Positions 54,104-63,649 of a stretch of DNA of 64,000 nucleotides are shown here, piece by piece (the stretch's first letter is position 1; each line of letters opens with the position of its first letter). The stretch comes from an uncultured Opitutales bacterium (GTDB taxonomy: Bacteria; Verrucomicrobiota; Verrucomicrobiia; Opitutales; Intestinicryptomonadaceae). A model generated the notes under the pieces. That model made no database searches. It was given only the letters and a program-made list of their open reading frames with translations, and was not told where the DNA came from. Position numbers and translations under genes: made by a program. The stretch covers positions 62,001-126,000 of the forward strand of contig CALXQW010000036.1 in the NCBI GenBank assembly GCA_944390805.1, written 5' to 3'.

Positions 54104-54583
54104 ATGAACGAAGAGAAATCATATTCCTTCCCGCAAGTTTGCAATTTTGCCTCCGCTGATGAGGATAAATATTCTTCTATGGGAGAAGGCTTTAAAAAGT
54201 TTTTCGAGTATGCAAAGCTAAACGACCTATCCGCTATGGTGCCAGGTCGCTATGAGATAGATGGGGATAATTTATTCTTTACAATATCCGAGGATAACTT
54301 GCGCTCCGAATCTCAAGCTCCGCTTGAGGCCCACCGCAAATATGCCGACATACAGATATTGATAGAAGGCTTGGAGCGCATAGGGTTAAAAAATTGCGCT
54401 TCATGCGCGCATATTAGAAGCCCTTATTCAGACTCGCGAGATATAGAATTTTTTGAAGACAAGCCCGATGTATTTTTAAGTTTGAGGCCTATGCAATTTG
54501 CCGTGTTCATGCCTTCAGATGCCCACGCTCCGCTGATAGGAGAAGGCCGCGTGAAGAAGTGCGTTGTGAAAGTTAGATTATAA
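54104..54583 (+). CDS. YhcH/YjgK/YiaL (DUF386) family protein
   Basis: The 159-residue protein has the family hallmarks LEAHRKYADIQILIEG and FMPSDAHAPLIGEG, whose His and Glu residues bind a metal in the cupin-like barrel. Members act on sugars or anomers (for example NanQ for sialic acid) in glycan catabolism. It is single, divergent from the GH50-like gene and convergent with the SLC13 transporter, so it may belong to the same glycan-use set. Confidence 0.88.
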   Translation: MNEEKSYSFPQVCNFASADEDKYSSMGEGFKKFFEYAKLNDLSAMVPGRYEIDGDNLFFTISEDNLRSESQAPLEAHRKYADIQILIEGLERIGLKNCASCAHIRSPYSDSRDIEFFEDKPDVFLSLRPMQFAVFMPSDAHAPLIGEGRVKKCVVKVRL

Positions 54584-54619
54584 ATACGGCATTTCATGCA
54601 TGCGCATCTGCCTATTTAC

Positions 54620-56452
54620 TTAGAATGGAAATAGAGCCGGAATCAGGAACACGCATACAGCCATCACAATAATTGAAAAGGGCAATCCTATTCTGAAGAA
54701 GTCCCAGAATGAATATCTGCCAGGCTCCCATACAAGCATGTTCACCGAGGTTGACAAAGGAGACATATACGCAGTAGATGCCGCAACTGCTACAATCATA
54801 GCCATAGGGTAGGGCGAAACTCCCAGCATCTGGGCCGCCGATATCGATATTGGCCCCATAAGTATGCTTGTTATTGTATTTGACATAAACAACCCTGTAA
54901 ACATTGTAAGCGCAAAAAGCCCGGCCGCAACCGCATATGCACCGCCGCCTCCGCATGCTTCAAATAGGGCTCTTGAGGCAATATCTATGCCTCCGGTCTT
55001 TTCGAGGGCCGTTGCAAACGGCATCATGCAGACTATAAGAATAATTGTGGGCATCTTAACTGCCTTGTATGCCGCTTCCGCCGTAAGACATTTAAATGCA
55101 ACCATCATTAACGCTCCTATCAGGGCCGCAAGCGCATTTGGAACAATTCTGAAGACCATAAGAGATACCATAACTGCCATGCTCAAAAGCGCGTAGGGGG
55201 CGCGTTCGGGCGCGCTTGCGGTGTCGGCCAATTCGGCTGGTATGCTAAGAACCGTAAAGTCTATATCGTTTGAATGCAGCCTTCTTATATTTCTTTGAGC
55301 TCCGGCTACCAGTATCAAATCTCCAACTTTAAGCTTAAGCTCGGGTATGTATCCGCCAATGGAATGTCCATTGCGCCTGAGTCCTATGGCGTGCAACCCG
55401 AATCTTTCCCTAAATTTTATCTCCTCCAACTTTCGCCCTATAAACTCCGATTCCGGCAGAACCGATATTTCTGCCATGCCTATTTCCATGGAATTATCCA
55501 TAAGGTAAGAGTCTCTCGTTGGCAGAACTTCAACTCCTATACTCTTTTTAAGCGCGGCAAGCTTTGTCTTCTTGTAGGTCATGTCGGCAAACAATTTGTC
55601 TCCGGCTCTCAACGAAAGATGCGCGGAAGCGGGCAGCACCTCTTTCTTTAGCCCGCTGTTTCTCTCAACACAGATTATGTTGGCGTTGTGCAATGTGCGA
55701 AGTTTTGCTTCTTTGAGAGTTTTACCTATTAACGGGGAGTTCTTTGAAATCTCAAAGAGATATTCCTTTCCGTGCAGGTTGTAGTCGCGGATAAAGTCTT
55801 CGAGATTCTTACGGGCTTTTGTGCGTTTTTCCTCGTCGGTAGAATTGCCTATGAACCTGTGCGCATATAGCATATAGGCAACTCCGAGCGCAAGAACAAC
55901 CAAGCCTATGGGTGTTATGGAGAAAAACCCGAAACTCTCTCCAGTGTGAGCCTCCAGCAGCGAACTTAAAATCATGTTTGGAGTGGTGGCAACAAGAGTC
56001 ATTAGTCCGCTGATTATTCCGGCAAATGCAAGAGGCATCATCATCTTTGATGGCGATATCTTCAGTCTTGCGCACATGTTTATGACTATCGGGAGGAATA
56101 TTGCTATTATGGCGGTTGTGCTCATTACGCTTCCAAGTATGCATACTGAAACCATAGTAAGCGCTATAACTCTCGAGAGGCTTTTCCCGGACTTCCTCAA
56201 TATGAATTCTCCAACCCTGTACGATATCCCCGTACGCGACAATCCCTCGCTTATCACAAACATGAAAGCTATAGTGAGAATTATTGGATCCGCAAAGCCT
56301 CTTAGCGTTTCTTGAAACGTCAAAACTCCCGATAGCGGTATTGCCGCAAGGGCAAAAAGCCCAACCAAATCGGGTCGGACTCTTCTCGACACAAAGAGCG
56401 CTATGCAAACTCCCAGCAGAACAAGCGTTATTATCAAGTCTTTATTCGGCAT
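54620..56452 (-). CDS. SLC13/DASS-type transporter with TrkA-C domains
   Basis: The 610-residue membrane protein has about ten to twelve spans. A soluble insert at about residues 215-390 consists of two TrkA_C-like beta domains (SPLIGKTLKEAKLRTLHNANI and ESEFIGRKLEEIKFRERFG). The flanking membrane parts contain MMLPLAFAGIISGLMTLVATTPN and MSNTITSILMGPISISAAQ, which match the SNT motif region of the citrate/anion transporter family. It is probably an anion or sulfate-type permease; the substrate is not known. A 249-bp gap separates it from rny on the same strand. Confidence 0.88.
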   Translation of the reverse strand: MPNKDLIITLVLLGVCIALFVSRRVRPDLVGLFALAAIPLSGVLTFQETLRGFADPIILTIAFMFVISEGLSRTGISYRVGEFILRKSGKSLSRVIALTMVSVCILGSVMSTTAIIAIFLPIVINMCARLKISPSKMMMPLAFAGIISGLMTLVATTPNMILSSLLEAHTGESFGFFSITPIGLVVLALGVAYMLYAHRFIGNSTDEEKRTKARKNLEDFIRDYNLHGKEYLFEISKNSPLIGKTLKEAKLRTLHNANIICVERNSGLKKEVLPASAHLSLRAGDKLFADMTYKKTKLAALKKSIGVEVLPTRDSYLMDNSMEIGMAEISVLPESEFIGRKLEEIKFRERFGLHAIGLRRNGHSIGGYIPELKLKVGDLILVAGAQRNIRRLHSNDIDFTVLSIPAELADTASAPERAPYALLSMAVMVSLMVFRIVPNALAALIGALMMVAFKCLTAEAAYKAVKMPTIILIVCMMPFATALEKTGGIDIASRALFEACGGGGAYAVAAGLFALTMFTGLFMSNTITSILMGPISISAAQMLGVSPYPMAMIVAVAASTAYMSPLSTSVNMLVWEPGRYSFWDFFRIGLPFSIIVMAVCVFLIPALFPF

Positions 56453-56701
56453 CTCTTCCTAATTTTTTAATATGGCCTTACTTTAGACAAGCCCAATTTT
56501 ATATAGTTTTGCCTCTGCCTTATTTTATCATGAAATATTATAGTTTATTTCCACTATAATTTATTTTCCATGCGGCATTTTATATGCCGATTAAAAGAAC
56601 TTTTTATTTTAGGGCGCAACAAAGAGTATTTGCGTATCTAAGATTTTCGCATACGCAGCCCTATTTATTTTCTATGGCAAGAGATATTCTTCTGTACTCT
56701 C

Positions 56702-58252
56702 TTAGGCATCTTGCTTTGGAGAGGCAGTTAGTGTAAACCTGCTTTCCCTTACAACAACTATCCGCACAGGAACCGGAGTCTCAAGGGAATTTTCTATCTT
56801 TTCCTTTATTGCCTTTGCCAAGTCCGCGGTTTCAACATCATTTAAGACATCAGGGCTTACAGCAACCCTAATCTCTCTGCCGGATTGTATCGCATAGGCC
56901 TTTGATACCCCTTCAAAAGATAGGGCAATTTCCTCCATGGCGCGAACCCTGCGCAAATATCCTTCCGTAGCCTCCATGCGCGCTCCTGGACGGGAAGACG
57001 ATATACTGTCTGCTATTTGAACTATCGCCGCCGTGAGAGTTTTCATCTCAACTTCGTTATGGTGTGCCTCAACCGCATTTACAACTTCGTCGCTCTCGCC
57101 GCACTGCGCAAGAATTTTTGCCGCGGCTATGGCATGGGAAACTTCTTGGCCGGAGGCCATTGCTTTTCCGATATCGTGGAATAGTCCAGCGCGGCGCGCT
57201 GCCTGCGTGTCCGAGTTGAACTCCGCCGCTATCAGCGCGGCAAGCTTTGCCGTCTCCACAGAATGCGCAAGCGTATTTTGATTAAGGGAAAGATGAAAAT
57301 TCAAGCGCCCTAAGAGCTCGGCAATCTTTGGGTCTGCCTTGCCCGCTCCAGATTCCTCAAGCGCGTCTAAACCCCATTGCAGGAATTTATCTCCTATAGA
57401 CTTTTCCGCATTTGAAACAGCAGCTTCTATGCTTGCCGGATTTATCCTTCCGTCGGAAATAAGACTCTCAAGAGCCGATACGGCAATCTCTCTTCTTGCC
57501 GGATCAAAGCAGGATACCATTACGGAATCTGGGGTTTCGTCTATTATAAGCGACGCCCCCGCAGCCGACTCAAAAGAGCGTATGTTTCTGCCGTCCTTGC
57601 CTATGAGCCTTCCCTTCATCGCCTCGTCGGGAATTTTTACTATCTTTGTTGTTATCTCCTGCGTATAGCCAGGAGCCATGCGCCGCATAGCGTCAGCTAA
57701 AATCCTTTTAGATTTATCCTCCGCATCTCTCATTCCCTCGCGAATTATTTCATTTCTATATTCCGCAAGGTCTTCCGCGCATTTTTTTTCAAGCTCTATT
57801 TTTGCCGCTCTGCGTATCTCCTCTATTCCAGCATGTTTTATCGATGCAAGCTTGTCGGCATACTCCTTTGCCATGCGCCTGTGGTTTTCCTTCATTCCGG
57901 CAAAACGGGCGTACTCTGTTCTTGCTTCCTCCTCGGCGCGGATCGCCGCAGCCTTCTGCCTTTCAAGCTCTGAAAGGCGCAGATCTATCTCATGTTTGGC
58001 TTCCCTGGCGTGCGAGAGCAAATCTTCATACTCAGACTTAAGCTCCAAGCCCTGTTCCTTTAAATTTATCTCAAGTTCGGCTGCCTTCTTTTCATATTTT
58101 AATTTTTCGTCTGCGCGTATGCTTTCAACTTCGGCGTCCATCTTGCTCTTTAGAGAATGGGCCTTCACAAACAAAATTACGCACTCCGCAAACAGCACCG
58201 TAGCAAGAAGGCCGAGCAGTATTGATGATGTGTCGAAGGCGTTGAAGTCCAT
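56702..58252 (-). CDS. rny: Ribonuclease Y
   Basis: The 516-residue protein has the full RNase Y layout: an N-terminal membrane anchor (about 9-27, SILLGLLATVLFAECVILFV), a long coiled coil (about 30-190), a KH domain (GRLIGKDGRNIRSFE near 215), and an HD domain (SVETAKLAALIAAEF, GLFHDIGKA near 355) that holds the metal site. It starts mRNA decay at the membrane. It is divergent from rnhC, leaving about 120 bp for both promoters. YmdB, usually a neighbour of rny in Bacillota, is encoded about 4.5 kb further on. Confidence 0.95.
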   Translation of the reverse strand: MDFNAFDTSSILLGLLATVLFAECVILFVKAHSLKSKMDAEVESIRADEKLKYEKKAAELEINLKEQGLELKSEYEDLLSHAREAKHEIDLRLSELERQKAAAIRAEEEARTEYARFAGMKENHRRMAKEYADKLASIKHAGIEEIRRAAKIELEKKCAEDLAEYRNEIIREGMRDAEDKSKRILADAMRRMAPGYTQEITTKIVKIPDEAMKGRLIGKDGRNIRSFESAAGASLIIDETPDSVMVSCFDPARREIAVSALESLISDGRINPASIEAAVSNAEKSIGDKFLQWGLDALEESGAGKADPKIAELLGRLNFHLSLNQNTLAHSVETAKLAALIAAEFNSDTQAARRAGLFHDIGKAMASGQEVSHAIAAAKILAQCGESDEVVNAVEAHHNEVEMKTLTAAIVQIADSISSSRPGARMEATEGYLRRVRAMEEIALSFEGVSKAYAIQSGREIRVAVSPDVLNDVETADLAKAIKEKIENSLETPVPVRIVVVRESRFTLTASPKQDA

Positions 58253-58371
58253 TTTTCTATACAGCTATATATTTCCTGTCTTTAATTTGGATTATTTAAG
58301 GAGGCGTAAAAATATTAGGCAAGTATAATCTTGATTTCATAAAATAGCGCAATAGCTTAAAAAGATAGGAT

Positions 58372-59319
58372 ATGAAAAGAAAAAACGCCCCAGATTCCGA
58401 TTTGCCGAAAGCCAAGACTCTTTACACAACAACGCTGACGCAGGAACAAGCTGAAAAGCTCGACGACTGGCTCGACAAGCATCTCTGGGTGCCGTACAAC
58501 GTCAACTATTCTCTCTTCGCTTACAAGAGCAAAGACGTAAACGTTGTAGTCTACAAATCAGGCAAGGCCGTGATACAAGGGAAAGGCACGGAAGATTTTG
58601 TAAGATTTGTTCTTGAGACGGAAATAACGCAAACTCCAATGATGGGGTACGAGCGCGTTTTGCATCCAGAATGGTTCACGGCGCATGCGGGCGTGGACGA
58701 GAGCGGAAAGGGAGATCTGTTTGGTCCGCTGGTTTCGTGCTGCGTAATTGCAGATGCTTCGGCTGTGCAGAAATGGATAGATGACGATCTTAAGGAGTCC
58801 AAAAAAGTTACGAGCGACAAAGCCGTTCTTGTAATGGCCAGAAAGATAAAAGCCACAAAGGGAGTAGTCGCCAAGGTTAGCTATGCCGGAATGGAAAAGT
58901 ACAACGATATGTACCATAGTTTTGGGCAGAATTTGAACAAGCTTTTGGCATGGATGCATGCAAGGGCGATAGAGTCGGCCTTGGCAGAGAGGCATGTTCC
59001 TTGGGGCATGTTGGACCAGTTCACCAAGCAGCCGCTCGTGCAGAGGCAGCTAAAGGTTGAAAACTTTGAACTGAAGATGCAGACCAAGGCAGAGGCCGAT
59101 CCGGTTGTAGCCGCCGCGTCGATAGTAGCCAGGGCAACATACATATATGTTCTCAACAAGCTTTCCGAGGAATTTGGCGAGCAGTTGTTGAAGGGCGCCG
59201 GGGCGGAGGCCAAGGAGCAGGCAGTGCGCATTGTAAAGAAATTTGGGCCAGAGAATCTCAAAAGGTTTGCAAAGATGCATTTTAAGACGGCGCGGGAGGC
59301 TATTGTGCAGGCTCGATGA
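58372..59319 (+). CDS. rnhC: Ribonuclease HIII
   Basis: The 315-residue protein has the N-terminal TBP-like substrate-binding domain of RNase HIII (about residues 15-95, TLTQEQAEKLDDWL, VVVYKSGKAVIQGKGTEDF) and the catalytic RNase H fold starting GVDESGKGDLFGPLV with the DE pair. It removes RNA from RNA-DNA hybrids. The gene overlaps rnhB by 4 bp (ATGA), so both RNase H types are made from one mRNA. Confidence 0.95.
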   Translation: MKRKNAPDSDLPKAKTLYTTTLTQEQAEKLDDWLDKHLWVPYNVNYSLFAYKSKDVNVVVYKSGKAVIQGKGTEDFVRFVLETEITQTPMMGYERVLHPEWFTAHAGVDESGKGDLFGPLVSCCVIADASAVQKWIDDDLKESKKVTSDKAVLVMARKIKATKGVVAKVSYAGMEKYNDMYHSFGQNLNKLLAWMHARAIESALAERHVPWGMLDQFTKQPLVQRQLKVENFELKMQTKAEADPVVAAASIVARATYIYVLNKLSEEFGEQLLKGAGAEAKEQAVRIVKKFGPENLKRFAKMHFKTAREAIVQAR

Positions 59320-60071
59320 AACGGCAAAACAAGAGCCAATCTCTTGCGGATTTCGATGCCGACTATCTTTCTGGCCGCTCTTATGTGTTGGGCGTTGACG
59401 AGGCCGGAAGGGGTGCTCTTGCCGGGCCTGTATGTGCCGCAGCTGTTCTCTTGGGGGCAGACTTTTATTCAGATAAAAAGCTCTTGGAGAATTTTTCCCG
59501 GCTCGACGATTCAAAGCGCATGACGGAAGACGAGCGCAAAGCAATATTTGATATAATGGTAAATTTAAGGAACGCCGGGCGCATTGATTTTGAAGCGGCG
59601 TTTGCTGAAGTTGAAGAGATAGAGAGTTTAAATATTTTGGGCGCTACAAAGCTTGCTATGGAGCGCGCTATTGGCGCGTTGAATGAAAGGCGCAATCTTT
59701 TGCTCAAAGAAAGCTCGTATGCGGCAACGCTCTTTGGTGAGGGGCAGGCAGACTTGTCAAAGTCTTTGCTTCTTATAGACGGCAATCCGCTGCGCAAATT
59801 TAAGTTTAGGCACATTGCAATAGTGAAGGGCGATTCAAAGAGCTTTGCGATTGCAGCAGCATCGGTTGTTGCAAAGGTTACAAGAGATATGTATATGGCG
59901 GAGATTTCCGACGCCTACCCACATTACGATTTTGCCAAACACAAGGGTTACGGCACTGCGCTGCATTTGCAGAATTTGATGCTTTACGGTCCGAGCGAAC
60001 TACACCGCAAAAGTTTTTTAAAGAAATTGAGGGCGGGGCCCATTCAGAATATTCAATCTGAGTTGTTTTAA
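59316..60071 (+). CDS. rnhB: Ribonuclease HII
   Basis: A 251-residue RNase HII with the catalytic GVDEAGRGALAGPV motif (Asp and Glu), the LLIDGNPL motif (third acid), KGDSKSFAIAAASVVAKVTRD and DFAKHKGYGTALH. It cuts at ribonucleotides in DNA. Its start codon overlaps the rnhC stop. A slightly long linker (residues 125-150) is the only length difference from the usual 200-220 residues. Confidence 0.95.
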   Translation: MKRQNKSQSLADFDADYLSGRSYVLGVDEAGRGALAGPVCAAAVLLGADFYSDKKLLENFSRLDDSKRMTEDERKAIFDIMVNLRNAGRIDFEAAFAEVEEIESLNILGATKLAMERAIGALNERRNLLLKESSYAATLFGEGQADLSKSLLLIDGNPLRKFKFRHIAIVKGDSKSFAIAAASVVAKVTRDMYMAEISDAYPHYDFAKHKGYGTALHLQNLMLYGPSELHRKSFLKKLRAGPIQNIQSELF

Positions 60072-60225
60072 GCGTTTGATTGCGCGCTCATATTTGAGTG
60101 GAATTTCTGCGTTATATGGCATGAAGGGCGCAGTTATATTTTTTTCTTTAATCGAGTTGAAAAATAAGTGCATAAAATGCTTGAAAAAATAAAAAATAGG
60201 CTCATATATCCAACGGAATAAAAAA

Positions 60226-61392
60226 ATGGAAAAGGAGAATACAGGCGTCATAGCATTGGAAGACGGCAGCGTCTTCAGGGGCGGTTCGTTTGGGGCCGTT
60301 AAGACTGCCGTTGGCGAGGCTGTATTCAATACTTCCATGACAGGATACCAGGAGCTGTTGACGGATCCGTCGTACTTTGGACAGATAGTCAACATGACTG
60401 CGGTTGAAATAGGCAATTATGGAATAAACTCTTCCGATGTGGAGTCGGACGGGGTTAAAGTTAAAGGTTTTGCCGTCAGATCGCTAAGTCCAATAACGAG
60501 CAGCTGGCGCTCGGAGATGTCTCTTGACGAATACCTCGAAAAGAACGGGGTTCCAGGAGTGTCTGGCATAGACACAAGAGCCATAACAAAGAAATTGCGC
60601 TCTGCCGGTTCAATGAAAGCCTGCATATCCACAGAAGGAATTTCCGACGAGGAGGCTATTTCCAGAGCGAGAGCTTGGGAGGGTCTTGTTGGGGTTGACT
60701 ATGTAAAAGAGGTTACTGTAAAGAAGCCATTTTACTTCGATACTGCCAAATTTGATATTACTCCGTTTACGGTTGTCGGTACGAGCTTGAATAAGAGCAA
60801 GCGTCCGGCGAGGCTTTTTAAATGTGCCGCGATAGACTATGGCGCAAAGCTTTCAATTTTTAAAAGGCTGGCGTTTCACGGTTTTGACGTCACTGTTTTC
60901 CCGGCGAATACTCCGGCGGAGCAGATAGAGGAATTTGGGCCGGAATGTTTATTTTTATCTAACGGGCCGGGAGATCCTTCGGCTGTTACATATGCGCATA
61001 AATGCGTGGCGAGGCTGATTAAGAAATATCCCACATTCGGAATATGCTTGGGCCATCAGCTTATAGCCCATGCAATGGGCGCAAAGACATACAAGCTTAA
61101 ATTTGGCCATAGAGGCGGAAACCAGCCTGTCAAGAATCTTGATACAGGCAAGGTATCTATAACTTCTCAAAACCACGGTTTTGCAGTCGATGCGAAATCG
61201 CTAGAGAATGTTGGCGGCATAGTTACGGAGATAAATCTCAACGACAATACCGTAGAGGGTCTGCGCCATAAAGACTTGCCGGTATTTTCTGTTCAGTATC
61301 ATCCGGAGGCGGCTCCGGGGCCCAATGATGCAGACGGTCTTTTTGGATACTTTTATTACTACGTTCGAGACATACTTGCACCCGAAAAGTGA
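60226..61392 (+). CDS. carA: Carbamoyl-phosphate synthase small subunit
   Basis: The 388-residue protein has the CarA N-terminal domain (EAVFNTSMTGYQELLTDPSY) and a class I glutamine amidotransferase domain with the nucleophile in FGICLGHQL, GHRGGNQP and the His-Glu pair in QYHPEAAPGP. It provides ammonia for carbamoyl phosphate in arginine and pyrimidine synthesis. The large subunit gene carB is not next to it. A terminator follows 22 bp after the stop. Confidence 0.95.
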   Translation: MEKENTGVIALEDGSVFRGGSFGAVKTAVGEAVFNTSMTGYQELLTDPSYFGQIVNMTAVEIGNYGINSSDVESDGVKVKGFAVRSLSPITSSWRSEMSLDEYLEKNGVPGVSGIDTRAITKKLRSAGSMKACISTEGISDEEAISRARAWEGLVGVDYVKEVTVKKPFYFDTAKFDITPFTVVGTSLNKSKRPARLFKCAAIDYGAKLSIFKRLAFHGFDVTVFPANTPAEQIEEFGPECLFLSNGPGDPSAVTYAHKCVARLIKKYPTFGICLGHQLIAHAMGAKTYKLKFGHRGGNQPVKNLDTGKVSITSQNHGFAVDAKSLENVGGIVTEINLNDNTVEGLRHKDLPVFSVQYHPEAAPGPNDADGLFGYFYYYVRDILAPEK

Positions 61393-61414
61393 AAGGCATG
61401 TAAGCACGTGCATG

Positions 61415-61444
61415 AAAACCCCGGGTGAAAATCCGGGGTTTTTT
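61415..61444 (+). terminator. Terminator of carA
   Basis: AAAACCCCGG (61415-61424) pairs with CCGGGGTTTT (61433-61442) in a perfect 10-bp stem, followed by T. Confidence 0.92.
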
Positions 61445-61494
61445 GTTTTGCCAAAATTTTTCTATAAACTAAAACCCAATAACAAAAAATAAAG

Positions 61495-62502
61495 ATGAAT
61501 AACGAAAAATCGGAAAAGTCTCCCAAGTCGGCGCATAACAGCTGGGTTGGGTTCAGAAAGGAACTGAAGGTTGTCGACTGTACAATTAGAGACGGCGGCC
61601 TCATGAACAACAGCAACTTTGACGACAAAGTTGTCAAGGCAGTGTACGACGCATGTGTTGCGGGCGGCGTTGACTACATGGAGTTGGGCTACAAGAATAG
61701 CGATAAGATATTTGCTCCAACAGAATACGGCGCATGGCGTTTCTGCAAGGAGGACGACTTAAGGCGCATAGTTGGAGAGAATCCTTCCGATTTGAAACTT
61801 GCTGCTATGGCTGATGCCGAAAAGAGCAATTACAAGACAGATATTGTTTCAAAGAAGGATAGTCCTTTAGATTTGATAAGGGTAGCAACCTATGTCCATC
61901 AGATTCCTTTGGCTTTGGACATGGTCAAAGATGCCATTGACAAAGGATATGAGACAACAATAAATCTTATGGCAGTATCTACTGTTGCAGAAAGGGAATT
62001 GGATGAAGGTCTTGAATTGCTTGCAGAAAGCGAGGCAAAAGCCATTTACCTTGTTGACAGTTTTGGATCGCTATACTCCGAACAGATTCACTACATGATA
62101 AATAAATACCTGCGTTTTGCCAGGGCGACAGGTAAAGAAGTTGGCATACACGCGCACAACAACATGCAGCTTGCTTTTGCAAATACGATAGAGGCAATAA
62201 TCTGCGGGGCTAATATGGTTGATGCCACATTTGCCGGATTGGGACGCGGCGCTGGAAACTGCCAGATGGAGCTTCTTCTTAATTTCCTGCATAATCCGAA
62301 GTACAGGGTTCGTCCTGTGCTTCAGACTGTTCAAGATTTCATAGAGCCGATGAGGGCAAAGCTTGGTTGGGGATTCGACTACCCGTACATGATAACCGGT
62401 TTCCTGAACCGCCATCCTCGCGATGCCATGAAGTTCAACGAGGCTGCAGACGCAAAGGAACATATTGTCGATTTCTACGACGATATGTTAAAAAACGTCT
62501 AA
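61495..62502 (+). CDS. DRE-TIM metallolyase family aldolase
   Basis: The 335-residue protein has the HMGL-like barrel with the divalent metal site VVDCTIRDGG (Asp) and HAHNNMQLAFAN (the HxH pair), plus DATFAGLGRGAGNC near residue 242. This pattern is close to 4-hydroxy-2-oxovalerate aldolase and relatives, but the C-terminal communication domain seen in DmpG-type aldolases is missing, and no aldehyde dehydrogenase gene is near. It is a single gene between two terminators. The true substrate is unknown. Confidence 0.82.
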   Translation: MNNEKSEKSPKSAHNSWVGFRKELKVVDCTIRDGGLMNNSNFDDKVVKAVYDACVAGGVDYMELGYKNSDKIFAPTEYGAWRFCKEDDLRRIVGENPSDLKLAAMADAEKSNYKTDIVSKKDSPLDLIRVATYVHQIPLALDMVKDAIDKGYETTINLMAVSTVAERELDEGLELLAESEAKAIYLVDSFGSLYSEQIHYMINKYLRFARATGKEVGIHAHNNMQLAFANTIEAIICGANMVDATFAGLGRGAGNCQMELLLNFLHNPKYRVRPVLQTVQDFIEPMRAKLGWGFDYPYMITGFLNRHPRDAMKFNEAADAKEHIVDFYDDMLKNV

Positions 62503-62670
62503 ACCCGTCCGGGAAATAGGCATCTTTGCATTTCCATACGAGCCCATCTGCGGACGGGCAAATGGGAATGCCAGGGTGCGTGCCGATATCCGTAATTTAG
62601 CGGCGAACATGCCTTGGCATTTCCAGTTTATCAACATAGCTTAATTATAAGCGGCTACATTTGCACAAAA

Positions 62671-62708
62671 AAAAGAGGTTCAGGTTAAATTTAACCCAAA
62701 CCTCTTTT
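62671..62708. terminator. Bidirectional terminator between aldolase and ymdB
   Basis: AAAAGAGGTT (62671-62680) pairs with AACCTCTTTT (62699-62708), with an inner palindrome GGTTAAATTTAACC, and it lies between two convergent genes. Confidence 0.85.
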
Positions 62709-62764
62709 GCTTTTTACAAATGTTTTGCGAGACAATATATTTTTTTATAAAGTAGCCTGACGCT

Positions 62765-63649
62765 CTATTTGTCCGCATATTCCTCTTTTGTTTCTGCAGA
62801 GGATTGTGATGCGGTAGCTTGCTTAGAATCTTTCTCAGCCTCGGCAGTTTTAAACACATATTCCTCTCCGAATGGAGGAAATTGAAACTGTTCAATTTTT
62901 AGGGATTTTTTTGAGGAATCGTCAAAATCTATTATGCACCCGCATATCCTAACGTCTCCTTCCGCCACAAGAAAATGTCTGGGTCTGCCGTCGATAAACC
63001 TTGAGAGTATTGGCTCTACTGTTCTGCCCAAGCAGGAATCCCACGGACCTGTCATTCCGGCGTCGGTAAGAAATGCCGTTCCACCTTTGAATATTCTGGC
63101 GTCCGCCGTTGGAATATGAGTGTGTGTGCCGACTACAGCTGAAATCTTGCCGTCCATATGGTATCCCATACAGACCTTTTCTGAGGTTGTCTCGGCATGG
63201 AAGTCCAACAGAACCCAGTCGGCAAGAGAGGACAGTTTTTCGGCATACTCAGATGCCTTTCTGAAGGGGCAATCTGCCTTAATCTTCATCAGCGTCTGCC
63301 CAAGTAGCGAAAATACCGCAAGTTTTTTGTCTCCAACTTGCAGTATAACATAGTCTCTCCCAGGGTTGTTCGGCGGAAGGTTAGCCGGGCGGCAAACCTT
63401 TTCAAGCTGATCTATCTCAGACTCAAAGCAGCGCTGGTCCCACACATGGTCTCCCAATGTAATGGCGTCGACGCCAGCCCTGAAGAGCTCCTCCGACATC
63501 TTTTTAGATATTCCGTTTCCGCCAGCGGCATTTTCCGCATTAGCAACAACGGCGTCTATAGAATGCGCGGCTCTGATATTGGCAAGCTCGGCCGACAGAA
63601 TTTTTCTGCCGGCCTTTCCGACTATATCCCCTAAGAACAAAACCCTCAT
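62765..63649 (-). CDS. ymdB: YmdB-type metallophosphoesterase
   Basis: The 294-residue protein has all blocks of the YmdB family: FLGDIVGKAG at the start, ANAENAAGGNGISK, ITLGDHVWDQR, LLDFHAETTSEK and VVGTHTHIPTAD, which supply the two-metal site. YmdB hydrolyses cyclic nucleotides such as 2',3'-cAMP and affects RNA decay and biofilm in Bacillus. The C-terminal 40 residues are an extra charged tail (SKQATASQSSAETKEEYADK). The gene overlaps the stop of adk by 4 bp, so both are in one transcript. Confidence 0.92.
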   Translation of the reverse strand: MRVLFLGDIVGKAGRKILSAELANIRAAHSIDAVVANAENAAGGNGISKKMSEELFRAGVDAITLGDHVWDQRCFESEIDQLEKVCRPANLPPNNPGRDYVILQVGDKKLAVFSLLGQTLMKIKADCPFRKASEYAEKLSSLADWVLLDFHAETTSEKVCMGYHMDGKISAVVGTHTHIPTADARIFKGGTAFLTDAGMTGPWDSCLGRTVEPILSRFIDGRPRHFLVAEGDVRICGCIIDFDDSSKKSLKIEQFQFPPFGEEYVFKTAEAEKDSKQATASQSSAETKEEYADK

